The notes beneath the pieces were generated by a model that saw only the letters and a program-made list of their open reading frames with translations, ran no database searches and had not been told where the DNA came from. This document shows, piece by piece, positions 48,301-62,417 of a DNA stretch of 64,000 nt. The translations under genes and the position numbers were made by a program. Positions within the stretch are counted from its first letter, which is position 1, and each line of letters starts with the position of its first letter. The DNA comes from Pagrus major. Its lineage: Eukaryota > Chordata > Actinopteri > Spariformes > Sparidae. The stretch covers positions 18,803,466 to 18,867,465 of the forward strand of contig NC_133236.1 of the NCBI RefSeq assembly GCF_040436345.1, written 5' to 3'.

Positions 48301-49327
48301 CTCCTTTAAGGACGCAACCAAACTCCTTCAAAGCTGCTCCAGTGTTTCTCCTTGAAGCATTTTTGCTCCTCTTGTGTTTGCAATTGGCTCCTTGACAGAG
48401 TCTGCCCTACAGTTTGTGCTTGCAGGCTTGTCTGACTGTTGCTACAGCAACACTCACGAATACAAGCGTGCAGAGGTGATGCCTGGTGCTTCTGCAGGGT
48501 GTTATTATGTGTTATACCAAGTGAAGATTGAGGGTGGGGAGAGAAACATATCCAGATGTTAGTATGTGGGTGCCAAGTACCAGCATGGTGCCCTTAGATT
48601 ATGTAAGCATTGTTTGGCTCCGTTTTAGGCTGAATATGGATAATTCTAAGAGTGTGTGGTTCTATACTGTTTCCCTCAGTATAGCGTACATAGAGATACT
48701 GGGTATCTTTCTTTAAGTTTATCATCCTATAATATGTCCCAGGGCTGTTTTGTGTGTAGCGCACAGCTTTCAAACTGTTTCAGATTTGCAGTTTTATCAT
48801 ATTTGTTTCCCCCGCCTCTCTCAAAAGGCCTTCATGATGGAGCTGACAGCGCACCAGAGCAGCGTGGGTAATGTGCTCCAAGCTGGTAACCAACTGATTG
48901 CCCAGGGCAACCTGACGGAGGAGGAAGAAGATGAGATTCGGGAGCAGATGAGCCTCCTCAACTCCCGCTGGGAGAGCCTCCGAGTGGACAGCATGGACCG
49001 TCAGGCCAGGTAGATGCACATGTTGTTTATTTGCAAATGGTAAATATCGCATTCTTTGAATTTATTTTTCAGAAAGGAAAACAAAAATCTAGTTCTTTTT
49101 ACAGTGTATTGTGCAGAGCCAAAACATCATGACCCACAAATTACCCAGCGGAGGTGATTTTTCTCTCAGTGTCACTGTTGACCTCAGGTCTTTATGAGTT
49201 TTTCCTGTGAAGAATGTAGAAGGCTGCGAGCTGTGTGAAGGTGACACCTGATAAGCCCTGAGCCCTTCAAGGTCTTAACAAGTCTGATGCTCAATCTGTG
49301 TTATCAAGGTTTATGATGCGTTAGACA

Positions 49328-49397
<70 letters not shown>

Positions 49398-52300
49398 ACA
49401 GTTATTCATAAATTGTGTTCCTTATGTCCAGTTGAGAATTTGTTGGCCCTGATTCTAAAGAATAAGTGCGTTTGTGTGTGTTTGTGCAACTGTGAGGCAG
49501 TTTCTTATCTTTCTGTCTACCTCCACACGCTCACCTTGCTGTCTCTCTGTCCTTACTTCCTCCCACCTCCTCTCCAGGCTCCACGAAGTCCTGATGGATC
49601 TTCAGCAGCAGCAGCTACAGCAACTTTCTGATTGGCTCACACAAACGGAGGAGCGAATCAGAAACATAGAGACAGAACCTCCAGCCAAAGACGTGGAGAT
49701 CTACAAAGAACAGATAGAGCAGCACAAAGTAAATCCCATTCAGTGCTTATCTTGCATGAATCTATGAACTGATGGTTGATTTAAGGAGAGGATCTAGCAG
49801 AATATAAAAAATATTCTTATCTATGGACGACTGTTTCCAGTATTTATCCGTTAATTTATAACTGCCACAGCCTCACTATGCTGCTCTTGTCCTAAATCAG
49901 ACAAGTCTTGTGATTGCATTGTCACATGTTTGATCCTGCACTTTAATGACTGCACTGTCTCCCTGGTGTCACCATAAAGCTGTGTAGCCTCTCTGCCAGC
50001 TCTGTTAATGGGTAATGTGTGACAGTGCTGAATTCACCACTTCCCCTTTCAGGAGCTTCAGAATGACCTGGAGGCAGAGCAGGTGAAGGTCAACTCTCTA
50101 ACACACATGGTGGTCGTTGTGGATGAGAACAGTGGTGAGAGCGCCACCGCTGCCCTGGAGGAGCAACTACAAGTACGTATTTTACTCAACTTCTTGCTTT
50201 CAGAACTTCATCCACAAACGCTGCCAATGTGCTGTAGAGGAACATGATTTTTTTTATAGATGACCAGGCTGTAAAGGGTTTTTGTGAAGGCCATTAACTT
50301 TTGGAGATAGATGTCCAATGTTATGTACTTAAATGTTTCCTTTGCATCTGCGAACACCCATGTTTGCATTAATGTTTGTCTCTACCCTGCATTCAAGACT
50401 TTGGGTGAGCGCTGGGCGGCTGTGTGCCGCTGGACCGAGGAGAGGTGGCACAAGCTGCAGGAAGTCTTCATGGTGTGGCAACAGCTTCTTTCGGACCAGG
50501 TGTGACATTTAGTGTGCCCACTTGTATGCAGCCTTCATTCATACCAATGTGTACCCTCTTTTTACTTTCTTACATATGCCTTACTCTCACTTAATTAGAA
50601 GTCCAACTATAATCATTAGGACCAAGGGACCTCTCATTTCTATTATTTACATCAAGAAGGCATCCTACAATTCTTATGTGATCCTAAAAATGCTTTTGTT
50701 CTAGGTGGAAATGTGTCTCGTTCTGAATTTAGGTATCAACCTGGTTGCTGAATTCAGAACTTAGAATATTTTTACCCATGTTAACTAGGCTTCAGGACAC
50801 TAAGACTCTGTTTGTAGGTTAATCCTTTTTTCCCACCCCTTCTGTAGAGTCTGTTCAGAGCGTGGTTGGCAGAAAAAGAGGAGGCCTTGAGTGAAGTACA
50901 GACCAGCAACTTTAAAGACCCAAGTGAAATGAATACTAATGTGCGCCGATTAGCAGTGAGTAGTCTGCCAAGTCTTTGTAGTTGCCATGCTGCCACTGCA
51001 GATACTTTAACACCTAATTACCTTTAATTTGTGACATTTTTTTTTTTGTCATTTCAATCACGTAGATTTTGAAGGAAGAATTGGAAAAGAAGAGGAGGAC
51101 TCTGGACCAACTGTCTGATGCAGGACAGGACGTGATATCGTTGCTGCGGAGCCCCGAGGCGGGAGCCAAGATCGAGGCGGACGCAGAGGAGCTGGCACAT
51201 AGATGGGACAACCTGGTGCAGAAGCTGGAGGACTGCTCCTTCCAGGTGTGTGTTTGTTTCTCGTCCATTCTTTGCATTCATGGTTTCCCTGCTTACTGTA
51301 CTTCACAAATGTCACAGTGATTGTTTGGTTGATTTATGTCCCTTTCTCACTGATGCTCTATCTCGCTGCTAAGGTAATGGAGGCTGTGACGGATGCTGGG
51401 ATGACTCAGGTGGAAGAGCAGGTGGTTGTGGATACAGTTGTTGTAGCTGCGGCTGCTGCGATGGCTGACCAGGATTTGACCCCACCTGCTCCCCCTAAAA
51501 AACGACTGGTGGAGACGGATGCAGAAGTCAGACGATTGTAAGAACTTGGACATGCATTAATAAAATTAAAATGGAATAAAAAGGCACACAATAACACACC
51601 AATGCACACACTGTGTTCTGTGTTGTGTAGGTTTGAAAATAAGCTTTCTGACCTCCTGAGTTGGATTAAAACATGGAGGACGTCCGCTCAGGCATTGGCC
51701 TCCACAGACCCCGAGACCACCCCTGGCACACCAGACCTGCAGGAGAAACTAAAGGTAAACCTGCTGGATAAAAAGCAAAAAAAAACAACTTAAAGTAACA
51801 GCATATGTAATGAAGATCAAACCTTAAATATGTGTCGACTGATGTCTGTAGGGTTTGGAGGTGGACCTCACGGCAAAGGAAGCCACAATAAGTCAAGTGG
51901 TCCAGGAGGGACGGGGCTTGATGGACCAGCTGGAGAGAGGTATGAAGGAAAGAGTAGAATGTCCTTGCTCATTGACACTGATATTGGGGCATTATTAAAC
52001 AGAATATGGCAAGAAACTGGCTCATATTTAAAGTTTTTTAAAAGCTTACAACTACTAACTGTGAAAGAAATCTCCCATTTCCTTGTTAAATTGTGTTCAT
52101 CTTGTAAGATTTTTATTACTTTTCCACAGCTGCTTGGTATTTTCTGGGTATTTACAAGCCTACATTTTTTTTTATCGTCATTCAGTTTTAGATGCCAGTA
52201 ATCTTAGCGTGTGTTTGTGTGTGTGTTTGTGGACAGAGTGGTAAAAATCTGTCAGCCTGCAGGGTTGCTGACTTCATATATCCCGCACAGTGAAATGAAG

Positions 52301-55300
52301 AGGCACTCAGGGTTTTTATGTGTTTAAACTGTTGTGGAGGCAGTGAGGTGTAGTGGAGCAGCACTGCTAAGTTGGAGCAGATTTGTTTTAGACCAAACTT
52401 TCTATTGAGCTCAACTTGTTTTATTCCCTCATATCTGCTGTTCTCTCATCCGTATTGTCTGCTTTCCAATTTATTTATCCACAAGTGTTTTTACACTCAC
52501 TACAGTGTCCTTCTCTTACCAAAAACTCACAACACAGGCTGTGTCTAAATTCAGACTAAAAGGTCTACTTAATCATTTGTTTAGCCCATTGATTTGAGCC
52601 TTTACATGTGTTGTTTCTGTAGAGGGAGTATGCGTGGACTCGGTGAGAGCAGACATAGATCTGATCCACACTGAGTGGGATGTTTGCGCGAGGGAGCTGC
52701 AGGCAGCCGGCGAGCGAGTGCACACCCAGAGCCGGGTCAGAGCGGTGTCTGCAGAGCTGGCGGACCTGAACAAAGCGTTGGAGGAGCAGGACCAGTGGCT
52801 GGACTCCACCTCGACTGTAGAAAAGTGCGACGAGGCCGAGCTCAGGAGCCTGAGCGGGGAATGTCAGGTAAGAGTCTCCGTCCACATTCACCCCAATCTG
52901 ATCTCTTAAATTTAGCTCACACAGTTGAATTTATAAGACAGTCATAGATAAAAAAAAATCGTCAAGGTAAGTTACTAGGTGCCTTAAATGCTTGTAAAGT
53001 CAGAGAATTCGGTGTACAGAGTAAGACGGATAAAACCCTTCCTGTTGTTTACTAAAGTGTGAAGTTAAGAATTTGAGACTAATTCAATCTGAGCAGAAAG
53101 GGAAAGCCTGTCAGTGGAAAGCATGACTCCATCCTGTAACCCATGAATTTCCCATCAAACTAACTTATTGTTGCAGTGGGTGTTGCAGGTTTCCCTCATT
53201 TTTTGTACAGGAAAATAAATGTAAAAGCTTGAATTCTTTAAGATGACACTGATTGTGCTTCATGGTACAAAATAAATAAAATACGGGGGTTCGGGGGGGT
53301 AATAATCCACTTCATACTTATGTAGGCTTGCAAACAAAGTGGTTAAAGAGAGGGTGTAGGGGGTGGTTGGAGAAGGTTTGAATGTAATGGTCAAGAAAAT
53401 GTTATTCCTCAGATGTTGCTGGCTCATTTTCAAGTCAAGGGAATTAACTCTTCTTGAGCCATGTATCCCTTTTCTTTTTAGACGTACACAAGCAATTTCC
53501 TTTGTTGAACTATCCTTGATCAGTTCTCCACTTTGTGGAGCAATCAGAGGTAACATACATATGATAACTCCTTATTTCATACAAATTACTGAACTTCCAC
53601 CTTCCTCTTGTGTTCTTCAGTCCCGACTTGTCCAGGTCACTGCCTTGAGTCCACGATTGGAGCAGCTTTCTGCAGAGACAGGGTCACTGGGAGCCGTGCC
53701 CTCTCTGAAAGACAACATGGTGGTGGTATCAGCACATCACGCCTCCACACTCCAGCGGCTACAGAGCAGAGAGCAGGAGGTCAACAAAGGTACTTTTGTT
53801 CAGCGATATTAGAATAACTTGTTAAATCAGTGCAGAGGAAACTTCCTCCTAAACTCATCTGAGCAGATTCCTCGGCTTTAACAGTACCATATGCTTTTCA
53901 GTGGACCTGACAGCCTTGAGTCATCCTTCTATTTCAGAGAGCTGCAGGACAGGACATTTAAGTCTTCCTTAAAACAAAGGCCAATTTCTCTCTCCCTGCT
54001 CTTGGCTCAAAGCTTTCAGGTTTATAGACTGAAAGAGTGATAGCCAAGATCAGCGGAGCTCAGTCCCACAGGGGTTGTGTAAATTTGACTTCAGTTTTTT
54101 ATACGAATCCTTGGCCAGCCACAAGTAATAGATGATGCCCTTATATGGCCTCCAAAAGCTCACAGATGCGTTCGTGTATACGTGAGCAATTGAGTGTCAG
54201 ATCATACCGTTGTGCCAGCTCCATCTCTACCTGAGGACGTGACTTGGACCTGATGCAGTCTTGAAAATCAGTCACCGTTTTACCTCTGGAATTTACACGC
54301 ACTCCTCCTGGCCAAACGAGTCTGTAAAGAGAGAATGCTCTTCTCCACGCCTGACCATAGGTGTGTGTGTTATGTGTGTGCACGTGTCTGACTTCTTGGG
54401 CTTTTTATGACTCTAAGGTTTTGGATGTGAGCCAAGGAAAACCATTTTGTTTCTGCTTGAGGGCAGTTTGCCTCTCGCTGGGGCCTCTCTCCCCCCTCCT
54501 CTCCTCAGTTACGCTGTGTCTCTGCTCTTTGTGTGTATAAACATAGCCAGGTTATGTAAGCATTAAATCACCTGGTAATTAAAATGCTGACAGAGAAGGA
54601 GAAGAGATGAGAGACAGTCGAGGAGTAAAGAAATTCTAATATTTTATATCAATTAGGTTGAAGTAGTCACAAATGGGCACTACTTAACTTAAGTTATTCA
54701 TTTAATCACTGCTGCATTGGGGGAGATCGCAAATTTGTGATTTTATTGTGTGTTTCTAAAATTCATCTGGAATGATTGGCATTTATGAGTTGGTTAGAAG
54801 GGCACAACTAAACGTAGTTTGAGAAATTGGCTGTCAAACATCTGGGATCCTCTTGCAGCATGGACAACACACACATACACAGATGGGGAAATCCCAGACC
54901 AGCTCACTGCCCCCTTGTGGTTGTAAACCTGATGCAAAAGTTCTGAAACCTTAACTTTATAAACTCTTTTCTCCCCCCTCCTCCTTGTCTCATTTCAGCT
55001 TTGGCTGACCAGATGTTACCGAGCCCGGTGGAAGGTCTAGAGGCCAGGCTGGCCACTCTAAGAGAAGGAATAGTAGACATCCCTACTGCTGAGGGGGCAG
55101 TGGACCGGGCGCAGGTGAGTTGTGTCTCATGTCTCTCTCTCTCTGTGAGAACCCTGAGTGAAAACCACAGTGAACTTCACAAGTCAGACAACCAGGAACC
55201 AAAAACTTTATCTTGTAGATGGACATTCGGGTCATAAAACAGGACTGTCTGTGAGGTAGCAACATGTAAATATTTTCGAAATTTGTGCTACATGACCACA

Positions 55301-58300
55301 GAGAACAGATACACTGCGCCGTATCACACCAATAAATGCTCCAGCTGGTGGATGACATACTGCAGGTTGGTTGTTGTTTGTTTTCAGGCAGGAAAAAATT
55401 GGCGGCCTGGTCACAAATATTCTTGTATTACAGCTAAACAGTGCAATAAAATATATTTCTGAAAAAAATTGCGTGAAATAGGCAATGCAGTGACAGATCT
55501 CGACCAATCCCTTGAGCCAACAGTTTTTTTCTGGGATGGTGATCACAAGTCATGTCTGTTCATCAGATCATGGCAAACAAACAAATCTTGACATCAAACC
55601 CATGAAGATTAGGGCTAGGGGGAATGGCTGGACTGGGCGTTTAAGAGTTCGCTATGATTGGATGATTGTGTTGCCATCTTAGGAAAAAACATTTCACGTC
55701 TGTGGAGGCGTGCGTTCATTCATTCAAATGCGGAAGTACAGTCTGAACTGTGAAACATGTCATCCAACTTTTGCTGGCAAATGAGCAGGGGGAGGTTAAA
55801 TATTGTTGATTGTATATACTATACACAATGAAATGATACAAAACTGGTTGAAAATATAAATATTGCAGAGGGCATCACCTGATGAAGGTCTAGTGTGGAA
55901 ACGTCAAATACATGCATTTCTGCAAGTTGAACGGGTCTACTTGTCCCTCTCCTACACATCTGGCTCATGAAATAGATGTGCAAAGTATTTTTTCTGCTGT
56001 GAAAATATAAACATAAAATAGGCGAGACAGTAGCTGATAACACGTGCCCTGTGACCTCTGAGCTAAAAGGATTTCATTCTCAACAGTGGCTTTGTTTGTG
56101 TCTGTGTCTCTCTGCTTGTATGTATATCAGAGTGAGTGTTAATCTCTGTCTGCTGTCAGTTTTTCTTTTCAAGCACACAATAGGCCCCTTTATCAGCCAG
56201 TCACTTCCCTCTGCACTGTATCAAACCTCTGTGTAGAAGGTAAAGGGTGTGTGTGGGGGTGTGTGTGTGTGTGTGTTTTGGTATGCAGCTTTCTGATGTA
56301 TGTGTTGTTGTGTTTGGTGTGTGTTACTGTGTGCGTTTGTCTCCTCCTCCATCCTTCGATGGAATGCGGCTCAGTCCGGGCTCTTGTTATCGTGTCAGAT
56401 AGGGCATGGTGCCGGGGAGGGGGGCGGGGACATGGCACATTCTGGGCAGCGTGCCCGTGCGTGCAGCATGGAGCTCTAAACAGCTCCGTGTGGAGCCGCT
56501 TAACCAGTCAGTCCGCCTGACAACCATCACATACAGTCCCATGACAACATCTCTGAGTCCAGTTGGTCTAATGATGAGAATGTGATGGTCATCTGATTGA
56601 CTCACTATTATTTCCTCATATTTAAATTGATTCATCTTTGACAAGATCTATCTCCTCAGTGCTTTAATTTGTCCTACATTGTTTTTACATTCCTGCACAT
56701 CATATACCTTATGTATGGGGATTTTTAAAATTACATAATTGAAGGTATCCTCTAGAGGTTTCGACCACTCGTAGCGCTATGGAGCAATGTGACACCAGTG
56801 ATATGATGCCCATTCATGCTGACTTTTTGATACTATATCACTGACAGTAGCAAAACAAACACATTTATCATACCTAATTCATGTCTCCTCAGAGTTATTG
56901 TAATTACCAGTTTCCAGCCAGTAGCATTCATGTCAACATCCTAGTTGCAATTACAAGAGGGAAATCTGGGAGTGCCTGAAAACCAAACAAACATGGATCC
57001 CTCTTGTCTACCAAAGTCTGTTGTTCAAGATGATTAATCGCAAATATAATGGTAATTTTTGTTATGTTGTCAGTGCATAGTAGGTTTAACCCTCAGACCA
57101 CAACTTTGCAGTCACACATAGTAATATCAGCATAGGAATCTTTCCCATCTGAACCATCCTACTCCTATGACATGAAAGCTACATGAGGCTGTAAACATAC
57201 ATTACACATAATGTTATTTGCAGAGGAACACATGAGCATATTTGTTCACAAAAAAGTCCCTGTGTATTTGTATTAAATAATAAATTATATACTGTTTTTA
57301 TCATAAAAGTACTTTTAAAGGGCACAAAAGGGTTGGCCAATATTACAGTATGTGCTGTGCAATGGTAGAAGTGTGTCCACTGGTAGAGAATTGGCAATAC
57401 TGTATCCGGTGCAGCTTTGTTATAACCATCATGAGTAAATGGTACAATTAAAGTTAATTAAACTTCAGATTACAGTTATTTTGCTGTTAACAAACAATGA
57501 TTTATAAACCATTTATTAAGCAATTGGTGGTTGCAACTGATGTTTATTATCCTTTACCAATACTTAATAAACAGTTTATAAAGCATTTCACTGTTTGTTA
57601 ACAGTGAAATAACAGTTAGACTAAAGTTTTGTTAGCTCTAATTTGACCATTTAACAATGTTTGTTATTATAAAGTGCACGCAGCAAATCATGACTGCATT
57701 CTTGCATGATCTCATAAATCTAGCTGCCTTGCAGGGTAACATGATTTTGGCAGCGGGATGCTTACCATGTTCTCATGTGACCTGAGAGCGACAATTGGTG
57801 ACACGCCCAAGATGGTTTGCCAACCGCTGCAGAGGTAGAGTGACAAGAAAACATGGAAGAGGAGACATTTGCAAATGTCTGAGTACCAGTCATTGAAACC
57901 CACCCAAGATGAGGGAGAAGAACTTGTTAGGAAAAGGGTGGTTTAAGCTGTTGTTTGTTTGTATAGACATTTCAAATAGAAGAAGAAAATAATCAAATGT
58001 GATGAAGTACGGTGCAATTGAATTTACAGAAGAATTACTGTATTGTGATATACAACATTCCCCCTGATGTGATTGAAGATTTTGGCCATATTGCCCAACA
58101 CGAGGGCACAGTGATTTGGGAAAACGAGGGATCAGTTGTTTTAAAATGGACATGGCATCCACAAATGTTTACAGAACTTTTTTCTCAGATAATGACACCT
58201 CAGTCAGTCTCCATTAGATTTGGGATCTCATATCTTCTTCTCCCCAAGAGGATGACTCACTGTTAAACATTGTTATTGTTATTATCAGGGACTAATTTTC

Positions 58301-61300
58301 TCATTGCAGAGTCCCTTCACAGGCAATAAGAGTTCCCATGGTTACCCATTACTTACACACACAGCTTGAACACGTCATTTTAAGCCTGAACTCTTTTTCA
58401 CCTCAGGGCCTGTGTCTAGAGATTGAGCAAACACAGCAAGCCTCCGATCCCGCGGAACTGCAACGATGGAGTCAACTCTCCTCCAGGGCGCGTGAAGAGC
58501 TGGGCACACTGCAGTGCATCCTGGGTAGCATGAAGGACAATCAGGTAAAGTAGCTGTAGTTAGTGATTAAAAAAATCCTACAATTGTAAACGTTGTCCTT
58601 ACTGTTTAAAATATTAATGTTTTTAATTGAATTTTGATTTAATTAGGTGCGTTTGGTGGAAGTGGGACGTTGGTTGGATGCGGTTCAGGAAGTGTTGTCT
58701 CGTGATTCCACGGGATTGGGCGACAAGGAGAGTCTACAGGAAGAGCTTAACCAGTGCAAGGTAAGACATTAATGCAAAAAATAAAAAAAGGTTGTTATAT
58801 TACTATAAGATAACATAGATTGACATTCTAATAAGGTAGAATCCACGTGTAAGTATTATTTTTATTATCTTTTCTCTTTCCTCTGTCCGCTAACAAGGAG
58901 TATGTGAATGAGATGGAGTCAGTGGAAGGTTCATTGAAGCAGATGGGAGAGAACGTTGGTGCTATCCAGGCAGCTGCAGTCCCAGGACTGGACAAGTGGG
59001 GGCAGGATAAGTTGGAGGAGTGCCGGGGCAGATGGGACACACTCAGCAAACAGGTGAGTACTTTTCTCTGTTTGTACTGTGTGATGTTATGTCTCGTTAT
59101 GTCTTCGATTTTAGGCAACAGTAACTGTTTGTTCCACTTCCAAACCTGCTGTCACATTATTCTCTCCAGCTGCTGAGCCATCAGGAGCGTGTGGCAGAGA
59201 GTCGAGAGAGGCAGGTGAATCTGAGGAAGGACTTGGCGGAGATGCAGGAGTGGATGGCTCAGGTTGATGAGGAGTTTTTAATGAGGGACTTTGAATACAA
59301 GAGTCCTGAGGAACTGGAAGCGTCGCTGGAGGAGATGAAGGTAACTTAAAATCTAAAAAAAAACCTAAAATCTTTGATGCGTAAAGTGATCTTTGGTCTA
59401 ACTCTCTTATTCTGTTGCTGTCGGCGTCGTCCTCATCTCTCACAGAGGGCTAAAGAGGATGTGCTACAGAAGGAGGTGAAGGTGAAGATCCTGAAAGACA
59501 GCATCAACTTGCTGGTGTCCACAACATCGCCCCCTCGTGGAGGCAGCGGACAGGAGCTGACCTCAGAGCTGGAGGGGGTGCTCGCCAACTACCACAAGCT
59601 CTGTGACCGCTTCAAGAGCAAGTGTCACACTCTGGAGGTAATGTGTGTGGATGTGTGGTCCCTCTGTGTTGGAGAAGATCAAGTTTTTCATTTGTTTGAA
59701 ATAAAAAGATTGGATGTCCGACATTGGATGTCCGAGTCGTTCTGGCTTCAGTTAAAAAGAAGCGCTTGATGATAGTAAATTTAAGTTGGCATTGAGTTTA
59801 AGGTTATAGTCTTTCACCTTAAAAAGCTGCCTTGACATTTATTCTTATAAATATAATTCATATTTTTATTCATGAATGGCCCAGTTTGTGTAGAGATGCA
59901 ACTCCTCTGTTTCAGCAATGAAATGACATGTTGGTTTATGTGTTGTGTCATTTCGTGAGCCTCATTTTGTAAATTTTAATGCGAAGAATGAGAGAAGCTG
60001 GATGGGCACAGATGATTCTTGTTTTCAGAGCTAATCTGTGAGTGTAAACACAGTTTGCAGGCACTGCTTTTTATTATCATCCGCCAGACTCTGCAGGGTT
60101 AAAGGTCAGACGAGTCACTGAGTTTTGCTTTTGCTCATGTATACTCTGTGCCTTTAGTCCATTAGTCACCATCCCCTCTTTGTCCTTTTTTTCTACAGTT
60201 TAAACTGAGTTAACTTCAGGAGGTTTTTTTTGTAGAAATGCCCCACAGTGGAGTTTTTTTTTTCTGTACTGTCATTTAAGGTTGTAAAAGAGGGCATACT
60301 TAAGAGAGCTGTCACTTTATAGTAGTGTATAGGAGCATATTTTTTCTGTGGTTGTGCTCAACTGTCTTTACATTTTTTTGACTGTGTGTCTGTGTGTTTT
60401 TTTTGTGTGTTGGGGTATACTCTGTAGGAGGTCTGGTCCTGTTGGATGGAGTTGCTTCAATACCTGGATATGGAGCAGGTTTGGCTCAACACTCTTGGGG
60501 AGAAGGTCCAAGCTACTGACAACCTACCAGAGAGCACTGAGGCCGTCAATGAAGCTCTGGAGGTACAAATGCAAACACACACACTTACAGTAGTCATATT
60601 TAATTAATCAGTCAATCTCATACTTGCTGCTTTTCTTCTGTTAATTCTCTCAATATTTTAAAGACAAGATTAAGGTTTTGTAAAAAGGTATTTTTCTTAC
60701 GGTCAAAATAATCACGGAGGTCTCACTATGTTCTGGCCTGTGGGTCTCAAATAACAATAATAGTGTCACTTTGCATGTCTCGCCAAACGTTTGCCCGATC
60801 CCACATGTGATCACAAGCCACTGCTTTTTACCAAACATCAAATATATAACAAGACATCTTCTGTTAACACATTAATAAAATCAAGACAATAAAAAAAACA
60901 TGATTATGTTCTATGTACATTTACATAATTTCAGGTGCTGCATGTTTATGTGCAAAATTTCACAATGTGTACCTGCATAGAAAATGCTGAATTACTTTTG
61001 GAAACACTTTAGAAAATGCACATATTCATCCCCCTTGTCTGCAGGCACATGTCAACAGAAAGTGAGAAAGAAGCCTGATGAATCTTTGTACTCACTTATT
61101 GTGGAAATGAGTTACTTCATAAATATTAATGAACGATATTAATACATTTTTTTAGTTAGACCAGCCAACCTGTGTTTTCTTTTAGAGAGGAATTTAGTCA
61201 GCTCAGATAAAATCAATCAACATGCTTTCAAAGATTAAAGATGTCCATTCATTGTAAGTAGGATAAATTTTAAGTTTCATAAACCAAACCATCCATTTAA

Positions 61301-62375
61301 TATTCTGTCTCTGCTAATAACCTAATTGCCTTTGAATTTGTCTTCCAAATTTCTCCTGCTTTGTCTTGCTCTGTTGCTATATCTGCAGACCGCCTGCAGC
61401 ACGACTGTCAAACTCACTTTAATCACACTGCTGCTTCTGTAACATTGCATAGTGATGAAGGAAATTGAAGACCCTTGAAGACAACCCTCATCCTCTTTGT
61501 CCTTATGTGTTTTTGGCTGTTACTTTTTTTTCTCTTTCTCTCTCCCTCCATTCTTCTCAACCTCCCTCTCTCACCCCTCACCCTCCCCATTCTCCCAGTT
61601 TACTAATCAGACTCACCCCTCTGGAGGCAGGTTGTCGCTCTCTCTCTCTCTCTCTCTCTTCCTCTTTCTCTCTCTCTCTTTCTCTTTCTCTCTGTCTATC
61701 CATTAACCCCCAGGATGGAAAGCATATTTAATGACCCCACGTAAACAGTGACCGCTGGATCCAAACAAGTCCCGTCCCTCGACAAGCTCCTCTCTCACTC
61801 GTCTCTCATTTCTCGCTCAGTTATCATCTTTTTTCCGTGTGCCTCCATCTGACACACCCAACTTAGCAATTTCTGCATCTGCACTCCATCTGTTTGCTCA
61901 GCTACTATCTTCTTTCTCATCTTTCACACACATACACACTCATGCACTTTTACCTTTTTAGCTCCTAAAGTGGTAACATTTATCTTGGTCAATGTTTTCT
62001 CTCATTCTGGCTCTTTTTATAGCTTCTGTGGCAAATTTTTGGAACTGAGAAGCAGTTTTGCTTTCTGGATCTTTGTTGCGGCTTTATCAATTTGTCTTCT
62101 AGGAATTTCAGTACTTCCTTTCCTTCCCTTTTTTGCTTGATTCTTTGCTCATAAATTCACCCTTTTCTCCATCTTTCCATCTCACCACCAGTCTTTGGAG
62201 AGTGCGCTTCGTCACCCTGGGGACAACCGGACACAAATCAGAGAGCTGGGTCAGACGCTGATAGACGGGGGCATACTGGACGAACTCATTAGCGAAAAAC
62301 TAGAGGCCTTCAACTCCCGTTACGAGCAGCTCAACCACCAGGTCAGGCCCTTGTCTTTGTGTGTAAGCAAATGTG

Positions 62376-62417
<42 letters not shown>

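Larger units (their letters stand above)
55115..58406 (+). other. Utrophin intron 22 (3.3 kb)
   Basis: Holds the repeat related to intron 9 (about 55260-55870), a GT-rich stretch (56246-56276), an unclassified repeat-like stretch near 56750-56960, and a fold-back element (57458-57631). No gene. Confidence 0.5.

Noticed and set aside
53902-53990. Possible missed exon in intron 21
   Set aside because: In the phase required by exons 21 and 22 the frame stops (TAA) before any donor.
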